Origin: Sipunculus nudus | Lineage: Eukaryota; Annelida; Sipuncula; Golfingiida; Sipunculidae | Direction: 5' to 3' | Assembly (NCBI GenBank): GCA_026874595.1 | Contig: CM049307.1 | Coordinates: forward strand, 37,242,862-37,306,861 | DNA length: 64,000 nt | In this document: positions 25,715 to 56,479 of the stretch, piece by piece | Layout of the letters: each line of letters begins with the position of its first letter | Numbering within the stretch: the first letter of the stretch is position 1 | Translations under genes and position numbers: made by a program | Notes under the pieces: model-generated | The model's database searches: none | What the model was told of the DNA's origin: nothing | The model's input: the letters and a program-made list of their open reading frames with translations, nothing else

Positions 25715-27480
25715 CAGTGAAAACAGAACAGCAGGTAGCGCCACCTAACAACGCTACCCAAGACGGATAAACATGCCAAAATTTCAACCTGATACATCCA
25801 ACCATTCCACAAATATAAGCGATTTTTACCCAAAGCAACTAGATGGATGGACGCCACCAAATGACAACTGCAGAAGGCGCCACCAGTCTTGAATTCAAGA
25901 TGGAGGTTCATGATGGCTTTTCTCATCGCAGAATCCTCTTTGAAGGTGCGACCACTATGACGCAATACCACCAGTACTCCCTTTTATGGTGTTACCATAA
26001 TAGCAAAAACTCACACTTGCTTAAACAACTCCTCTAAAATGAATGAGTGGCCCCATGTAAGCTTTTAAATGTATGACACAAACAGAGTTACAATGGGTGT
26101 CTTTATTGTACCGGTAAAATAGACATTTGTATGTATTAGGCTATTTTACCTGTACCGGCAAAATATCGTGCTGGGCTATTTGCTTGTACCGGCAAAATAG
26201 CCTGCTTGGCTATTTTGCCTGTACCGGCAAAAAAGCCACTATGTAATTTATACTATGAAAACGGGAAGGCAGGTGGCGCCACCTGTCTGGATTACGAAAA
26301 AAAACTCTCCAAGATGGATGTACATGCCAAATTTCAGACCAACACATTAAACGAATCCTGAGATATGAACAATTTTTACCTAAAGTATGGACGCCGCACA
26401 AAAACGATTGCAGATGGCGCCTCCAGTCTTGACTATGAGGTGGAGGTATCCAAGATCTATGGACAAGCACAATTCAGGCAAATACGGTAAATCATTCCTG
26501 AGAAAAGGGCATTAATTCATACTATGAAAACGGTAAGGTAGGTTGCACCACTTGTATGCTTTACGAGAAAACTCTCCAAGATGGATGAACATGCCAAATT
26601 TTAGACCAATACATTGAACCTCTCCTGAAATATGAGCAATTTTTACTTAAAACAAACATACGGATGGACGAAGCAAAAAAAAAAAAAAAGTTAGCAGATG
26701 GCACCACCAGTTTTAAATACAAGATGGAGGTATCCAAGATCAATGTACATGCAAAATTTCAGCCCAATCTGTCCATTAGTTTTTTTACTTAGAATGCTCA
26801 CTGTACAGTCAAGTGGCAATGATGGGGTATTAAATGGTGCGAAAACAAGAAAAGGATAGAAGGTGGCGCCGCCTGTCTTTCGCAGAAGACAAAGCTATCT
26901 AAGAACGTCGGTCAATATGATTTTTGGACCAATGCATACATCCCTTATTGAGATGTATATGATTTAGTGTGATTTTCACCATACATGGTAATATTCAAGG
27001 TCAAGGTCACTCTCATAGGAAAGGTCATGACCCCAATTTAAATATCTATGTATATGCATAATATGAAAGAAATTTGTCCATTAGTGTTTGACTTATAATG
27101 CTCACAGTACTGTTAAGTGGCAATAAGGGGGTATTAAATGGCACGAAAACAAAAAAAGGATAACAGGTGGCGCCACCAGTTTTCGGTACATGACAACACT
27201 ATCTAAGATCTTTGGTCAAGTTGATTTTTTAACCAATTGGTGCAAAATTTCTTGAGATATTAAAGAATTTGTGTGATTTTCCCCCAAATTGGATTTATTC
27301 AAGGTCAAGGTGACTCTCCTAGTTAAGGTCATGACCCCATTTTAAATAGGCTTCGTCCTCTCACCCATATCTATGCACGTGTCAAGTTTGGTAAAAATCC
27401 GTAAAATATTTTTTGAGTTATCGCATCCAAACGAAATCTCTGCGGCGGCGGCGGTGGCGGCGCAACCGTGCCTAAACCAT
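25715..27480. repeat. GGTGGCGCCACC interspersed/tandem repeat array
   Basis: Five diverged direct copies start near 25715, 26253, 26520, 26845 and 27140, about 270 bp apart where adjacent. The shared order is: TGAAAACxGxAAGGCAGGTG, GCGCCACCTGTCT, CCAAGATGGATG.ACATGCC, AAATTTCAGACCAA, an AGCAATTTTTAC word, then a second (GC)GCCACCAGT word and a GATGGAGGTATCCAAGAT word. The last two copies carry TTCAAGGTCAAGGT words. The array ends near a GCGGCGGCGGCGGTGGCGGC run at about 27443. It may be a known mollusc repeat family; I cannot check. Confidence 0.8.
26110..26235. repeat. Short tandem repeat, TGTACCGGCAAAATAG unit
   Basis: Four diverged direct units of about 35-50 bp containing (TG)TACCGG(C/T)AAAATA followed by a GGCTATTTT word. 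Each pair of words is partly self-complementary (AAAATAG against CTATTTT), so hairpins are possible. It sits between two copies of the GGCGCCACC repeat. Confidence 0.75.
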
Positions 27481-30050
27481 AGTATCTCCAGACTTTGTCT
27501 GGCGATACGATTAAACCATATTCAGTAATCTTGACAATCAGAAATACCAGGTTTGTATGCGCAAACTATGGAGATTATGTGTTCATGAAATTCATCGTTA
27601 AACTGACGTCATTCAACCGTCCTTCCTGGAATCCCGAGGCTTTTCGTGTTCCTGCGTGAGAGTAACAAAATACAAGATTTCCTCAAACATGAGCGTGCAC
27701 GTTTAAGTTTTACACTTAAGTTTAAACATGATCGTTTATTTATTCGTAATACTACATTTATTTTTCAAAAGCATCTCTGCATCGTCGTTATTAATGACTG
27801 GGGCGATGGAGTCTTCCATACAATCTATTTGTTTTCTCCTTTTGACAGACACATTCGGATCCGCCTGTCCAAAGAATTCTCCAATGAGAACGACATTTCT
27901 TTTTGATCAATATCTTTTGAAAATTGAATTAAGCAACTGCCTGAGGATTGCATGTGACGATATTTAATAACAGATACTGAATAAAGGATAATCTTGTGAT
28001 TGTAACATAGGGATTTTCATGGGCCTTTTCATAATCTAAAAAATTGAAACTTTTATTGTTTATTTCCCAAATATCTTTATTTCAATGCAAACATTCAATA
28101 ACTGTGCACTGCAAAATGCCTGAACGCTGTGCTTCAGTTTCAGCCCTTATATTGACTGTGCTACACGTTTCATTCCAAAGATTTACAATATACACCAAAA
28201 TGAAATTGCTAGAAAGTACATATAAAAGACACATTATTCCCGGCATGTTACAATACAACAGTGTACTATGTATTTATAAATACTGTGATTGACGGACACG
28301 AGACCCTAAACCAAGGCACTTAAAGGCTGACATTAAATAATCAGGTACAAATATATTATAACACAACCACAATAAGTTACACAAAAATGCTGGCTCTTTG
28401 TGGTGGGAACCCATAAGTGCTCTGGAATTCAGAAAATTGTACAAAGCCCTGTTTATGTACATATCTACCTTTGAAATAAAGGGATATGACTTCCAATGCC
28501 AGCTACGATAACAATATATGGCATAGCACCTAAAACTTGAGCAGGCTGGTCAAATGAGTATATACTGAAATACAGTACACGATGCGTATTCTACTTTTTA
28601 CATATCGGTAAATAGTACTAAATTCCTCATTCGAATATTATATGTTTGAATCGCAATGTTATCTGACGCCATTGCAAAATACAAAGTTAAAAAATATCTT
28701 GCATGGAAAAATCCCTGTGTATGCTGTACCGTCGCCTTGATCGTTGAAGAAAACTCGATGACTTCAAGCACATGTCAAATTTTATGTAAAAACACGATAC
28801 TTTTCTACATAAACATTGTCTAATAGATTACACCCCCCCCCAAGAAATACTCAGATGACATTTGCTATGTTAAAAGTCAAAAGTGATGAAAGTGGTGGGG
28901 GGGGGGGAAATAACCACCGAATAAATTAAAAGGAGTGGTATTTAAATACTTCCTGGAACTGGGATTCCCTGCCTTGAAATGCTGACAAGTTTTGCTTTAC
29001 TTCATACATCACTAAATTCGGAGAGACCATCATATAGGTTTGAACTTACGTCGATTTGTGCATTTACTGTATTCGTTTGACAGCTGAATAACACTAAGAC
29101 ACTAAATGAAAGATAATGAATAGTATAATAAAACACAGTATTACGTAATATTCATGGTACTTGACAAATACCAAAATTGACAAAGTTTGTTGATGTAACT
29201 GTACGAGGTCACTTACATATTTATTAATAATATCAGGATGATAACAGGTATCAAAATATTAGAGAAACATTTACATTTTATGTATAACTTTACATGTTAC
29301 GCTTTGGGACTGAACTGTTAACAAGGTACGGTCGCACTTAATACGAAATTTGGCCCGATAAATATTAGCTCTTAGATGTCATGAATTCAAAATTTTGCCG
29401 AGTCATAAGTTAGAATAGTAAAACCCAGTTCCCCATTCTGGTGAAGCACAATAATATTAATCGCAATATCCACTAAAATCTTTGAGAGAGTAAACATTAC
29501 TGTATTAAGTAGTTACGTGTTAATAAAAGATATATTCCTATTAGAACTCTAAGAGCAGAAGTAGTGGTCAGTCTCAAATATATAACATCTGTCTCCATTT
29601 CTAGATATGGTAATCTGAATATTACATCTCGTTTATAATAAGAGCGTGTTCGGACTACCTGTATGTGTACACAACAAGAAAAGTAGCTCTAGATATTCAT
29701 TATAACGATACTTATGTAGGCGTCCTTAGAAAGCGAAACTTCATCACACAACGAGCACACCTTTTTTTACCCATGATACACAACTTCCACATTTTTGTAC
29801 TGAACCACATTATCTATACGTACAATATTCACCAATCATTGTGACATACTTTGTATATATTGTATTTTGCAAATTACATGTTTGAAACAAAACGCTCAAA
29901 AGACTACACTCTGATATCTACACCTTAAAATACACTATAAAAAATGCTAACATATTGTCAGTAGCATATCGTTACTGAATAATCAGAAAAAATAAATGTA
30001 TAAAAATACATAATATTTAAAAAATGTATGTGTGGTATTCTAATTTATAC
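27480..30050. other. Gene-free region
   Basis: No exon could be supported on either strand. Features are a C-run near 28832 and a G-run near 28896-28907, and otherwise AT-rich unique sequence. ORFs at 27646-27967 and 28044-28292 have no recognisable motif. Confidence 0.45.
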
Positions 30051-30054
30051 TGAT

Positions 30055-32790
30055 CATCATAGATCATCATTTACTGAGTGATACCCAGTGAACACTCACT
30101 GAGCATGTTGATACCCAGTTAACACTCACTGTGCTTGTTGATACTCAGGAAACACTAACTGTACTTGTTGATACCCAATGAACACCCTCTGAGCATGTGG
30201 ATACCCTGTGAACATTCACTGTACTTGTTGATACTCCGTGAATACTCACTGTACTCACTGATACCCAGTGAACACTCACTGTACTCAATGATACCCAGTT
30301 AACACTCACTGTACTTAATGATACCCAGTGAACACTCACTGTACATGTTGATACCGAGTGGACACTCACTGTACTCACTGATACTGAGTGAACAGTCACA
30401 ATACTCGCTGATACCCAGTGAACACTCACTGAGCATGTTGATCCTCAATGAACACTCACTGTACTCAATGATACCCACTGAACAGTCATTATACTCACTG
30501 ATACCAAGTGAACACTCACTGTACTCACTGATACCGAGCTAACACTCACTGAGCATGTTGATACTCAGTGAACTGTCACTGTACTTATTGATACTCAGTA
30601 AACTTTCATTGTACTTGTTAATAGTGAACACTCACTGTAGTTTTTGATACTCAGTGAATTCTCACTGTACTCACTGATACCCAGTGAACACTCACTGTAT
30701 TCACTAATACCCAGTGAACACTCACTTTACTCACTGATACCCAGTGAACACTAACTGAGCATGTTGATACCCAGTGAACACTTACTGAGCATGTTAATAC
30801 CAAGTGAACACTCTCTGAGCATGTTGATACCCAGTATACACTTACTGAGCATGTTTATACCCAATGAACACTCACTGAGCATGTTGATACCCAGTGAACA
30901 CTCACTGTACTTTTTGATACTCAATGAACACTCACTGAGCATGTTGATACCCAGTGAACACTCACTGTACTTTTTGATACTCAATGAACACTCACTGTAT
31001 TCACTGATACCTAGTGAACACTCACTGTACTCACTGATACCCAGTGAACACTCGCTTTACTCACTGATACCCAGTGAACAGTAACTATACTTGCTGATAC
31101 CCAGTGAACACTCGCTGGGCATCTTTATACCCCGTGAACACTGCCTGTACTTGTTGATACTCAATGAACACTCACTGTTCTCACTGATACCCAGTGAACA
31201 CTCACTGTACCTAATGATACCCAGTGAACACTCACTGTACTCACTGATACCCAGTGAATTCTCACTGAGCATGTTGATACCCAATGAACATTCATCAAGC
31301 ACACTGACGAACAGTGAACACTCACCAAACATTCTGAAACACAGCGATCACTCCCTGTGTTTGTTGATACCAAGTGGACACTCATACAGGCAGTACTTGT
31401 TTATACCCAATGATCCCTCACAGTACTTGTTGATACCCAGTGATCCCTCACAGTACTTTTGATACTAAGTGATCACTTACTGTAAATTATGTAGCTAATT
31501 GATCAATCACTGTGCATATGTTGTTACAGAGTATTCATACACTGTGCATGTGATTACTCAGTGATCATTAAGCCTGTTACTTAGTCATCAATCACTCAAT
31601 GATTACTCACTATACAGGTTGAACTCAATGATCACTTAATGAACTCATTCCATACAGTGATCATTTACTATACTTATTGCTCAGTGATTGTTAACTGTAT
31701 ACGTTGATTCTCAGGGATCACTCGCTGTATAAGTTGATACTCAGTGATCACTCACTGTATATGATGTTACTCATTGATCAGTCACTGTGCATATGTTGTT
31801 ACAAAGTATTCATCCACTGTGTATGTCATTACTGAGTGATCATTTAGCATGTTACTTAGTCATCATTCACTTAATGATTACTCACTATACAGTTTGATAC
31901 TCAATGATCACTCAATGCACTCATTCTGTACAGAGTGATAATTTACTATACTTATTTCTCAATGAATACTACTTGTATACTTTGATTCTCACAGATCATC
32001 ACTGTATAACTTGATACTCGATGATGTTACTAGCGATCACCTACCTCACAATTCACCGAGTGATCATTCACTATACATTTTACCTGATGATTTTTTACTT
32101 TATGCATCCGTCACTCACCGTATATTTTAGAACTCGGTGACCATTCACTATGATGTTACTCAGTGATCACTTCCTTCATATGTTACTCAGTTATCATTCA
32201 CTGTACATGCTTTTGCTAAGTGATCAGTTACAGTGTGCTTTGTTACCCAGTTTTTATCCTTTATACATGTTACTCAACAGTCATTCAATGTACATGTTGC
32301 TACTTAGTAATCAGTCATTGAATATGCTACTTACTCATTATTAACTGTAGATATTAGGCATATTCAGTGATCACTCACATAACATGTTACTTAGTGATTA
32401 TTCACTGTGCATATTGTTACTCATTAATCACTCACTGTACATGCTAGAATCATGTACCAATAGCCATATTGGACCATTGCACAGAGACAGAGAACAAGAA
32501 AGGTTGGGGATCCCTGTTAGCTTAGTGGTAGAGCAGATGACCAGCAATCAGAGGGTCATGGGTTTGATTTCCATACAGGGATTCGCCCTTTTTCAGCGTC
32601 TTCATTTTTTTCTATATCACTGGACATGCTAATAAATGATATGCAGTTATCATTTTTATCAGTTATTCAGTGATTGTTCACTATGCATATTACTCAGTGA
32701 TCACTAAATCTACATGTTGTTACTCAATGACCAATAACTGAGCACATTTCTCAGTGATCACTCACTGTACTGTTTCTCAGTGGTCGACAT
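30055..32790. repeat. 30-bp minisatellite, ~2.7 kb
   Basis: Core unit TGATACCCAGTGAACACTCA plus CTGTACTCAC (30 bp), with a common variant ending CTGAGCATGT. It is most regular from 30055 to 31300. From about 31450 it decays into AGTGATCA..TCACTGT.. ATGTTACTC units of uneven length. Because 30 is a multiple of three and the units lack in-frame stops, long ORFs with ten-residue repeats arise on both strands (for example SLYSLIPSEH on plus, SECSLGINML on minus). I judge these non-coding. Units are contiguous without unique spacers, so this is not CRISPR-like. Confidence 0.95.
32511..32581 (+). tRNA. tRNA-Ala(AGC)-like element, likely SINE head or pseudo-tRNA
   Basis: The 71-nt piece has exact tRNA spacing: acceptor 7 bp TCCCTGT/ACAGGGA, TA, D arm GCTTAGTGGTAGAGC, one base, a 17-nt anticodon arm with loop CCAGCAA (AGC at the anticodon position), a 5-nt variable loop, T arm ATGGG TTTGATT TCCAT. 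The D arm equals that of eukaryotic tRNA-Ala, and the A box TTAGCTTAGTGGTAGAGC and B box GGTTTGATTTC are recognisable. The two outer pairs of the anticodon stem are mismatched and the B box deviates from GGTTCGANTCC, so a functional tRNA is doubtful. It lies inside the minisatellite, flanked by about 60 bp (32450-32510) and 50 bp of unrelated sequence, as expected of an inserted SINE. Confidence 0.6.
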
Positions 32791-34550
32791 TGTGACAGTT
32801 TATATAGACACAGATTTGTGAATTTTCAAAGCTTTTCAAAGTATTATCTCTAGAGGAATAATGCACAGTCAAATACAGTAAGATCTCTTTAAAGTTGACA
32901 GACTTGAACAAACCTGGTAAACAAGAAACTTGTAGAAAATGAAATTAAAAAAAGAAGAAAACCATCAGAATTTTTAAATGTTTCATGAATTAGAACAACT
33001 TCATTCATTGTAGTCATCAATAATCTGACCCTGCATTAACAAAGTGAAAAAATATAGTTGATTATTTCAACAATGAAAACAAACAAAAAGTTCACAATTC
33101 AGACAGCTGCCACACTTAGCATTTTTTATTTTATGAGGATAGACAACATAGCATGATGGGTTCACAGAAAACTTTGCAAACCCTTCTATATCCTTAAGAA
33201 CTTTTGTTAAATGAATGCTATATGTTTGTCTTAACATGTATAACACATACCAGTATGTACTGTGGTTGCATTTTTGTTTGCATGGGATTTAATTCCTCAA
33301 TATTCAGGAATAGAAATAATTGCGAATATGAAATCCTCAGAAATAAGATATCCAATCAACTAAGATGAACAAGAGGGGAATTCGATGGTTGTGCACAAAG
33401 GGGTTATAACACTTCTGAAAACATGGTTCATTAACCAGCAAACCTTTTATGTTCTTGGTATCAAAGCCAGCAAATGCAAGCATGCATTAATTATTCTAAA
33501 ATCCCCGGTAATCACCGTGGATATATCAGCTGTGACACAGGTCATAGTATAATGACTGTAATAGATATGCGTGGGTACTACTGTATTTATATCATATATC
33601 ATATTCTCGTGCAACCACGATAATGAAACCCTCGCAAAACTTTCAAATTGAAGAAATCAGGAAAATAAGCCTTACAAATATAATGCAAACCACAGTATAT
33701 ATAAATTTTGTCTAATTATAAAATGGCAGATCCAGAGGCTGGGGAGCATATTCTCCTGGTAAGCATCCTTTGTTAGCTTCACTTGGTATATTTATAACAG
33801 AGCATATGCACTGAACTAGATCACATTTTAAATTTTGGTAAAAGTACTCCGATATGAATTTCTTAAGGGTGAGTGGACCATTCAGTATTAGCACTCAGCC
33901 CAACACCCCAGTATTTATTGTTGTGCAGGATCTGCCATTTATACACCTGTATACAACAGTATGGCTATATATGTACACACACACACACACACATATTAAT
34001 GTTGCAGTAAGGTGACTTAGTCCAGGGCTGTGTGTGTTACTCTGGTAACAATTATGACATCACAACAATATCGAGACCTTTCAGCTGACACCGAGTTGTT
34101 CCAATCATTATATTTTATTTTGTATGCCATCCACCACTGATTTTCTTGCTAACTGTACACAGTGCATTCTAAATGAATAATGAAGAACAATAACAATGTT
34201 TTTTTCAGCTTTTAGTTTTGATATATTTTTATGTTTAGTTTGTTATTACTTCTATAAAGTTAATTCCATTAGAATGACATTTTGTCTATTAATCTAAATA
34301 TTGGCTTTATTACCCAGCCATTGGTAAGCCAGCAACAACATTACGAAGCAAGCCTATATAATGGTCCTTATATTAACTGCTTCTGAGCTGGGTGGCAATT
34401 CATATTTTGTTCTTCCAGTCAGCAGATTTTCTGGCCAACTGCTGTCTCCCAGGTCTGGTGGTAACACTTGTATTAAGTCCTGCTGCTAGGCTTTAATCAT
34501 GAATAATGTTACTGCAACATCACAGATTATAAATCTGGGATAAACTGTAG
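32790..34550. other. Gene-free region with (AC)n
   Basis: AT-rich unique sequence with a short ACACACAC run near 33975. No exon is supported. On the minus strand an AATAAA occurs at 34306-34311 that could end the CARD gene transcript, but it lies about 1.15 kb past the stop and beyond a (TA)n block. Confidence 0.35.

Positions 34551-34552
<2 letters not shown>

Positions 34553-34639
<87 letters not shown>
34553..34639. repeat. (TA)n microsatellite
   Basis: Uninterrupted TA run of about 43 units, downstream (on the minus strand) of the CARD gene stop codon. Confidence 0.95.
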
Positions 34640-34643
<4 letters not shown>

Positions 34644-35455
34644 CTTCTATACATAAGTGGCACATCCCCTATCACAGAACACCAAAGGGATGCAATTAGG
34701 GTGTTCCCATAATGGACAGGTATCTGTAGGTAACCAACTCTATATATATAATAAGGGTTATAGCCAGACAATTGAGTCCTGCTTAATTTGCTTACATTTA
34801 CGGATAAATTATGAAAATGTCAGGTATTTACACTATGGGCACACACTCAGTTTCAGAATATGTAATATTTATCTTTGCATTGTTCTATGTGCTGTAACTA
34901 TTTTTCTTATGATTATTTTGGCTCTAGATTGATTCATTTTTGTTACAAATGAGTTGCAAATTAAAAGCAGTTTGGGTAATAAATAACCAAAGTTTCATTG
35001 CTAGTAGCTGGTTCTTTGAGGATCTTTAAGATTTTTTGTGCCATTTGGTGGGTTGCAAATGTTAGAGCTCTTTGTGCCGGCTGGTAGAAGCCTGTCCTGG
35101 TTACCCCTGTCTGGCGCTGACTGGGTTGGCTATAACCCTGTTTATATGTTCATAGGACCATATATATATCTATATATATATTTCAATACACATGTATAAC
35201 AGTTAATACTATATATGTAAATTATGTAAAAGTATATAAAAAAGCACAGTATGCTGTATATATATTTAAGTTTTGCATGACACACAGTAAGTGTATGATC
35301 TATACAATTTATAGACCTTTTCAACATAGCTTGGACATGTATGAATCCATCACCCCCTACATCACGCCGGTCACCTGGGTCCAACATGAGGCAAGCAAAA
35401 CGTGCTGTGCCCTACTGATGCAGCACTGAGAAACCAACTTCTAACACCCACAGAA

Positions 35456-53479
<18,024 letters not shown>

Positions 53480-53486
<7 letters not shown>

Positions 53487-53529
53487 GATTAGACAACTGC
53501 ACTGCTACTTCATTTACAGGTAAATATGT
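53480..53529 (-). CDS. Start exon of CARD gene (43-nt leader plus 7 coding nt)
   Basis: The acceptor is TTCTTATTTAG; the donor is GTAAGT. The start ATG is followed only by ACA and a split G. In the same frame, ATG AAG TAG lies 27 nt upstream, a minimal two-codon uORF and an in-frame stop that fixes the start at 53486. Confidence 0.75.
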
Positions 53530-53563
53530 CTAAATAAGAATGAAAATAATCATATGTTACATG

Positions 53564-53566
<3 letters not shown>

Positions 53567-53625
<59 letters not shown>
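53567..53625. repeat. (TA)n microsatellite beside start exon
   Basis: About 29 TA units, 38 bp upstream of the start exon acceptor on the minus strand, hence in the first intron close to the branch-point region. Confidence 0.9.
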
Positions 53626-53630
<5 letters not shown>

Positions 53631-54659
53631 TATATATTATACAGAAGTATGATATATATATATATATAATCTCAGGGCTTTCAATAGGAAGAAAAGTTGA
53701 AGAGTCCTGGATGATCAGACCAAAGTGTTGGAGAGTCCCCTCTGAGTTTGGAGCGCCCCAAGAGGATATGATCTGTGTCAAATCTTGAATGGTTTATATA
53801 ACTGATTCATTTTGTTTTGTTTTTAATGTCATTCTTATCATTATATGATTATTTTATTCCAGTGAAATGTAAGGCTCAGTTATCAGTGCAGTGTTAGATA
53901 ACTGACTAACTTGTTTGAGGCAGTAGCAAAGGGCAGGGACTGTAACCACTGGCACAATGTATGGTTAACACACTTATGACACTCTGATGCTAAAATACCT
54001 ACTGCCAAGTATATTTTGATGATCAGTATGGCAAAAAAAAGTATGGTTCTCAGGTTCTCTTTTTTCCCCCAAAAAGGCCGTGCAATTTGTTTTACCTTTT
54101 TTTGTATGTTTCCATAAAAATGTCATATGATCAGGGAATGCATGATACATATCAAAGGAAATCTTATCAAAATTTTACTATTTTATCTTCTTGAAAGATG
54201 AATATCAAATAAATTTAGATGCAGCGGTTAAAATTGATAATGAAAATGACTGAGAACCATACCTTTTTATTTTGGCCTTACATTTCAAAAGGGAAAATGT
54301 ATCACACAAACTGCTATTACAAATATTTCATTTAACAGGCCAAAAAAATGTATCTTTTGTTTCTGCTGTTATATGCTTTTTCACATCTTGACAGAGGCAC
54401 CCATTGTAACTACCTGTATATGATATAATACCTGATACTTTATGTACACTATTAACATTTACTGTAACAGTAAGCAACTGATTTTTTTCTATAAAATTAC
54501 TATAGATGTAAAACTTCTGTTAACTAGGGACCCATGGGTCTCGACGCTCAGCTGCATTTGTCTAGAAGGATATATGTTTACGAGGTTTTCAAAAATATTG
54601 GTCCCGTGATCAGTTTGAAGCCAACCTGTCTACCCAAACTGGAGTTATCATCCAAAAAC

Positions 54660-55010
54660 TAATTTGTGAATGGATGGGCTCTGTGACCTTAACCTTTGAC
54701 CTTATGACCCCAAAATCAAAAGAAAACTTCCCCTATTGGCAGGTGTACCACATGTTGATAATGGAAGGATTGAGATGAAAAGTTTGGTTTAAAATGCATC
54801 CACAATCTTTCTCAAGTAGTGGGTCCTGTGACCTTGACCTTTCATCGCATGACCCCAGGATCAACAGTTCTTACTTTAGTGGTGGGCCATATATAAGCCA
54901 AGTTTGAAACCAATATTTCAAACTAAACTGGTGTTATCATCTGGAAACTAATATGTGGATTGATGGCCCCCATGACCTTGACCTTGTGACCCCAGAATCC
55001 ATCAGTTACT
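54660..55010. repeat. Three copies of a GACCTTGACC/ATGACCCC repeat
   Basis: Direct units near 54680, 54830 and 54970, about 140-160 bp apart. The shared order is: TG(T)GACCTTGACCTT, a GCATGACCCCA-like word, (A)GAATCAA-like, CTTCC.CTATTGGCA(A/G)GTG, then ACCACATG or similar. They share the GACCTTGACC word with the 20.6-21.7 kb array but differ otherwise. Confidence 0.7.
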
Positions 55011-56218
55011 TCCACTATTGGCAAGTGAGCAACATCTGGAAGATAGAATGTTTGGGACAGAAAGTTAATTACTTGAACATTTATGAAGCCACTGCTGCTT
55101 GTTAAAACAATTTTTCATTAAAGTTTCTGAAGTATTTATCATGGGTGTAGTTCAGAAATGGAGTTTTCAACAGAGTAGAGTGGGCTTTCAGAAGGGGTGC
55201 AGCTCATTTGATCAGAACACTTGCAACCACCCATTAGTCTAAGTGCAACACAAGTGAATAAATATTATGGAGATTGATAAAAAACAAACTAATGATAACC
55301 TTTTCAGACCTTGTAAAGATGGAGAAAATGCAAAATTTATACTAAATAATACGTTATTGGGAATAAATCCTGCTTTACTGCAGAAGAATGTTACTGATTA
55401 TTTATGGAGAAATTGACTCTTGAGAAAGTGAAAATAATAGAACACTTTTGGGAAAATCCAATGTCAGTATCAGCTGACCTCAGTTTGCTCAGTCTGATAT
55501 CAGCTAGGAACAACCAAACACACCTATTACAATTTACGATAAGGCCTATTGTCAGTGTTACATGGTCTTTTTATTTACAGCAGTGGTCTTCCAACGAGTC
55601 ATCACTGTATTCCAAAAATAGTAACATAGTTGAGTAAGGGCCCATATTCCCCCCCCCCCCCCATGTACTTTGCTTAGTATGGTTTAACTTGTTTTGCTTT
55701 TGTGTACACAACCTGCTGAAGTTCCATTTTGCTGTAGTCCTGTATTGTTGAAATTGAAAATCAGACAACATATGTACAATACTGGACAGTTTTTTAAACT
55801 TATAAAAAATAAAAGCCTTCAGTCCGAACTGGTGTAACTGGTAATGGTAAATTGAATGTTGACATTAACAGAATGGTTACTCAGTACACAAAACACAGTT
55901 TAAAACACACAAGTTGTTTTTCAAGTATATGCTGTGCACAAGTTTAAAATACGAAAAATCTCGAAGGTATACTTCTGTTCTGTCTTAACTTTACTATTGT
56001 TGCCCTACTTTCAATACTTAGCAAGGAGAGGGTAAAAGGTCATGGGACACGCGCAAGTTGTCAACTCAACAGACTCAACCGTTGAACAGTTGAACGGGGT
56101 CCATGACTGTGTTACGAGACCACGTTAACATTAACAGTCCAGTTTCACATTCAGTTGTGTAAATATTTTTTCGCTCTTATTTAGTGTTATTCAAACTTAT
56201 TGAAAAGCTAAAACTCAC

Positions 56219-56420
56219 CTATTTATAATTTTTCACATAAGCATTCTCTCGCTCAGCTGACCGAAAGCTGTACTTTCCAGTTCCAGAGTCGCCCAGATAG
56301 ATGACTGAAAATTTTGGAAAATCCCTATCGTCACGGAAATCCCCAGCACCAGCCATAGACCGGTACCAGTTCCACTTTCCTTAGTCTCTCGGACAGACAC
56401 TAGTCTCTTACACAGACACA
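56219..56420 (-). promoter_or_regulatory. Leader exon 1 of CARD gene with 45-codon uORF
   Basis: The exon ends in ...AAATAG|GTGAGT at 56219; its 5' end is not known. All three frames close before the donor, so it cannot encode the main protein's N-terminus. A uORF starts at 56356 (ATGGCTGGTGCTGGG) and its TAG is the last three bases of the exon (56219-56221). Assignment to the CARD gene is inferred from strand, the clean donor and the next acceptor at 53529. Sequence just upstream (56390-56480) holds two direct CAGACAC(A/T)CG(G/A)TGGCGCTC words and may be core promoter. Confidence 0.5.
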
Positions 56421-56479
56421 CGGTGGCGCTCGGAGCCTGTGGAAGAGGCTAGGACAGACACTCGATGGCGCTCCATCTA

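Noticed and set aside
30145..31462. Long ORFs with decapeptide repeats on both strands
   Set aside because: They follow automatically from a 30-bp satellite without stops. They exist on both strands, lack splice context, and decay with the repeat.
30055..32790. CRISPR-like array
   Set aside because: Units are contiguous and similar throughout, with no unique spacers, and the context is eukaryotic.
56233..56421. 62-codon minus-strand ORF over the leader exon
   Set aside because: It ends before the splice donor and has no motif. The shorter frame from 56356 is the more notable uORF, and neither joins the CARD frame.
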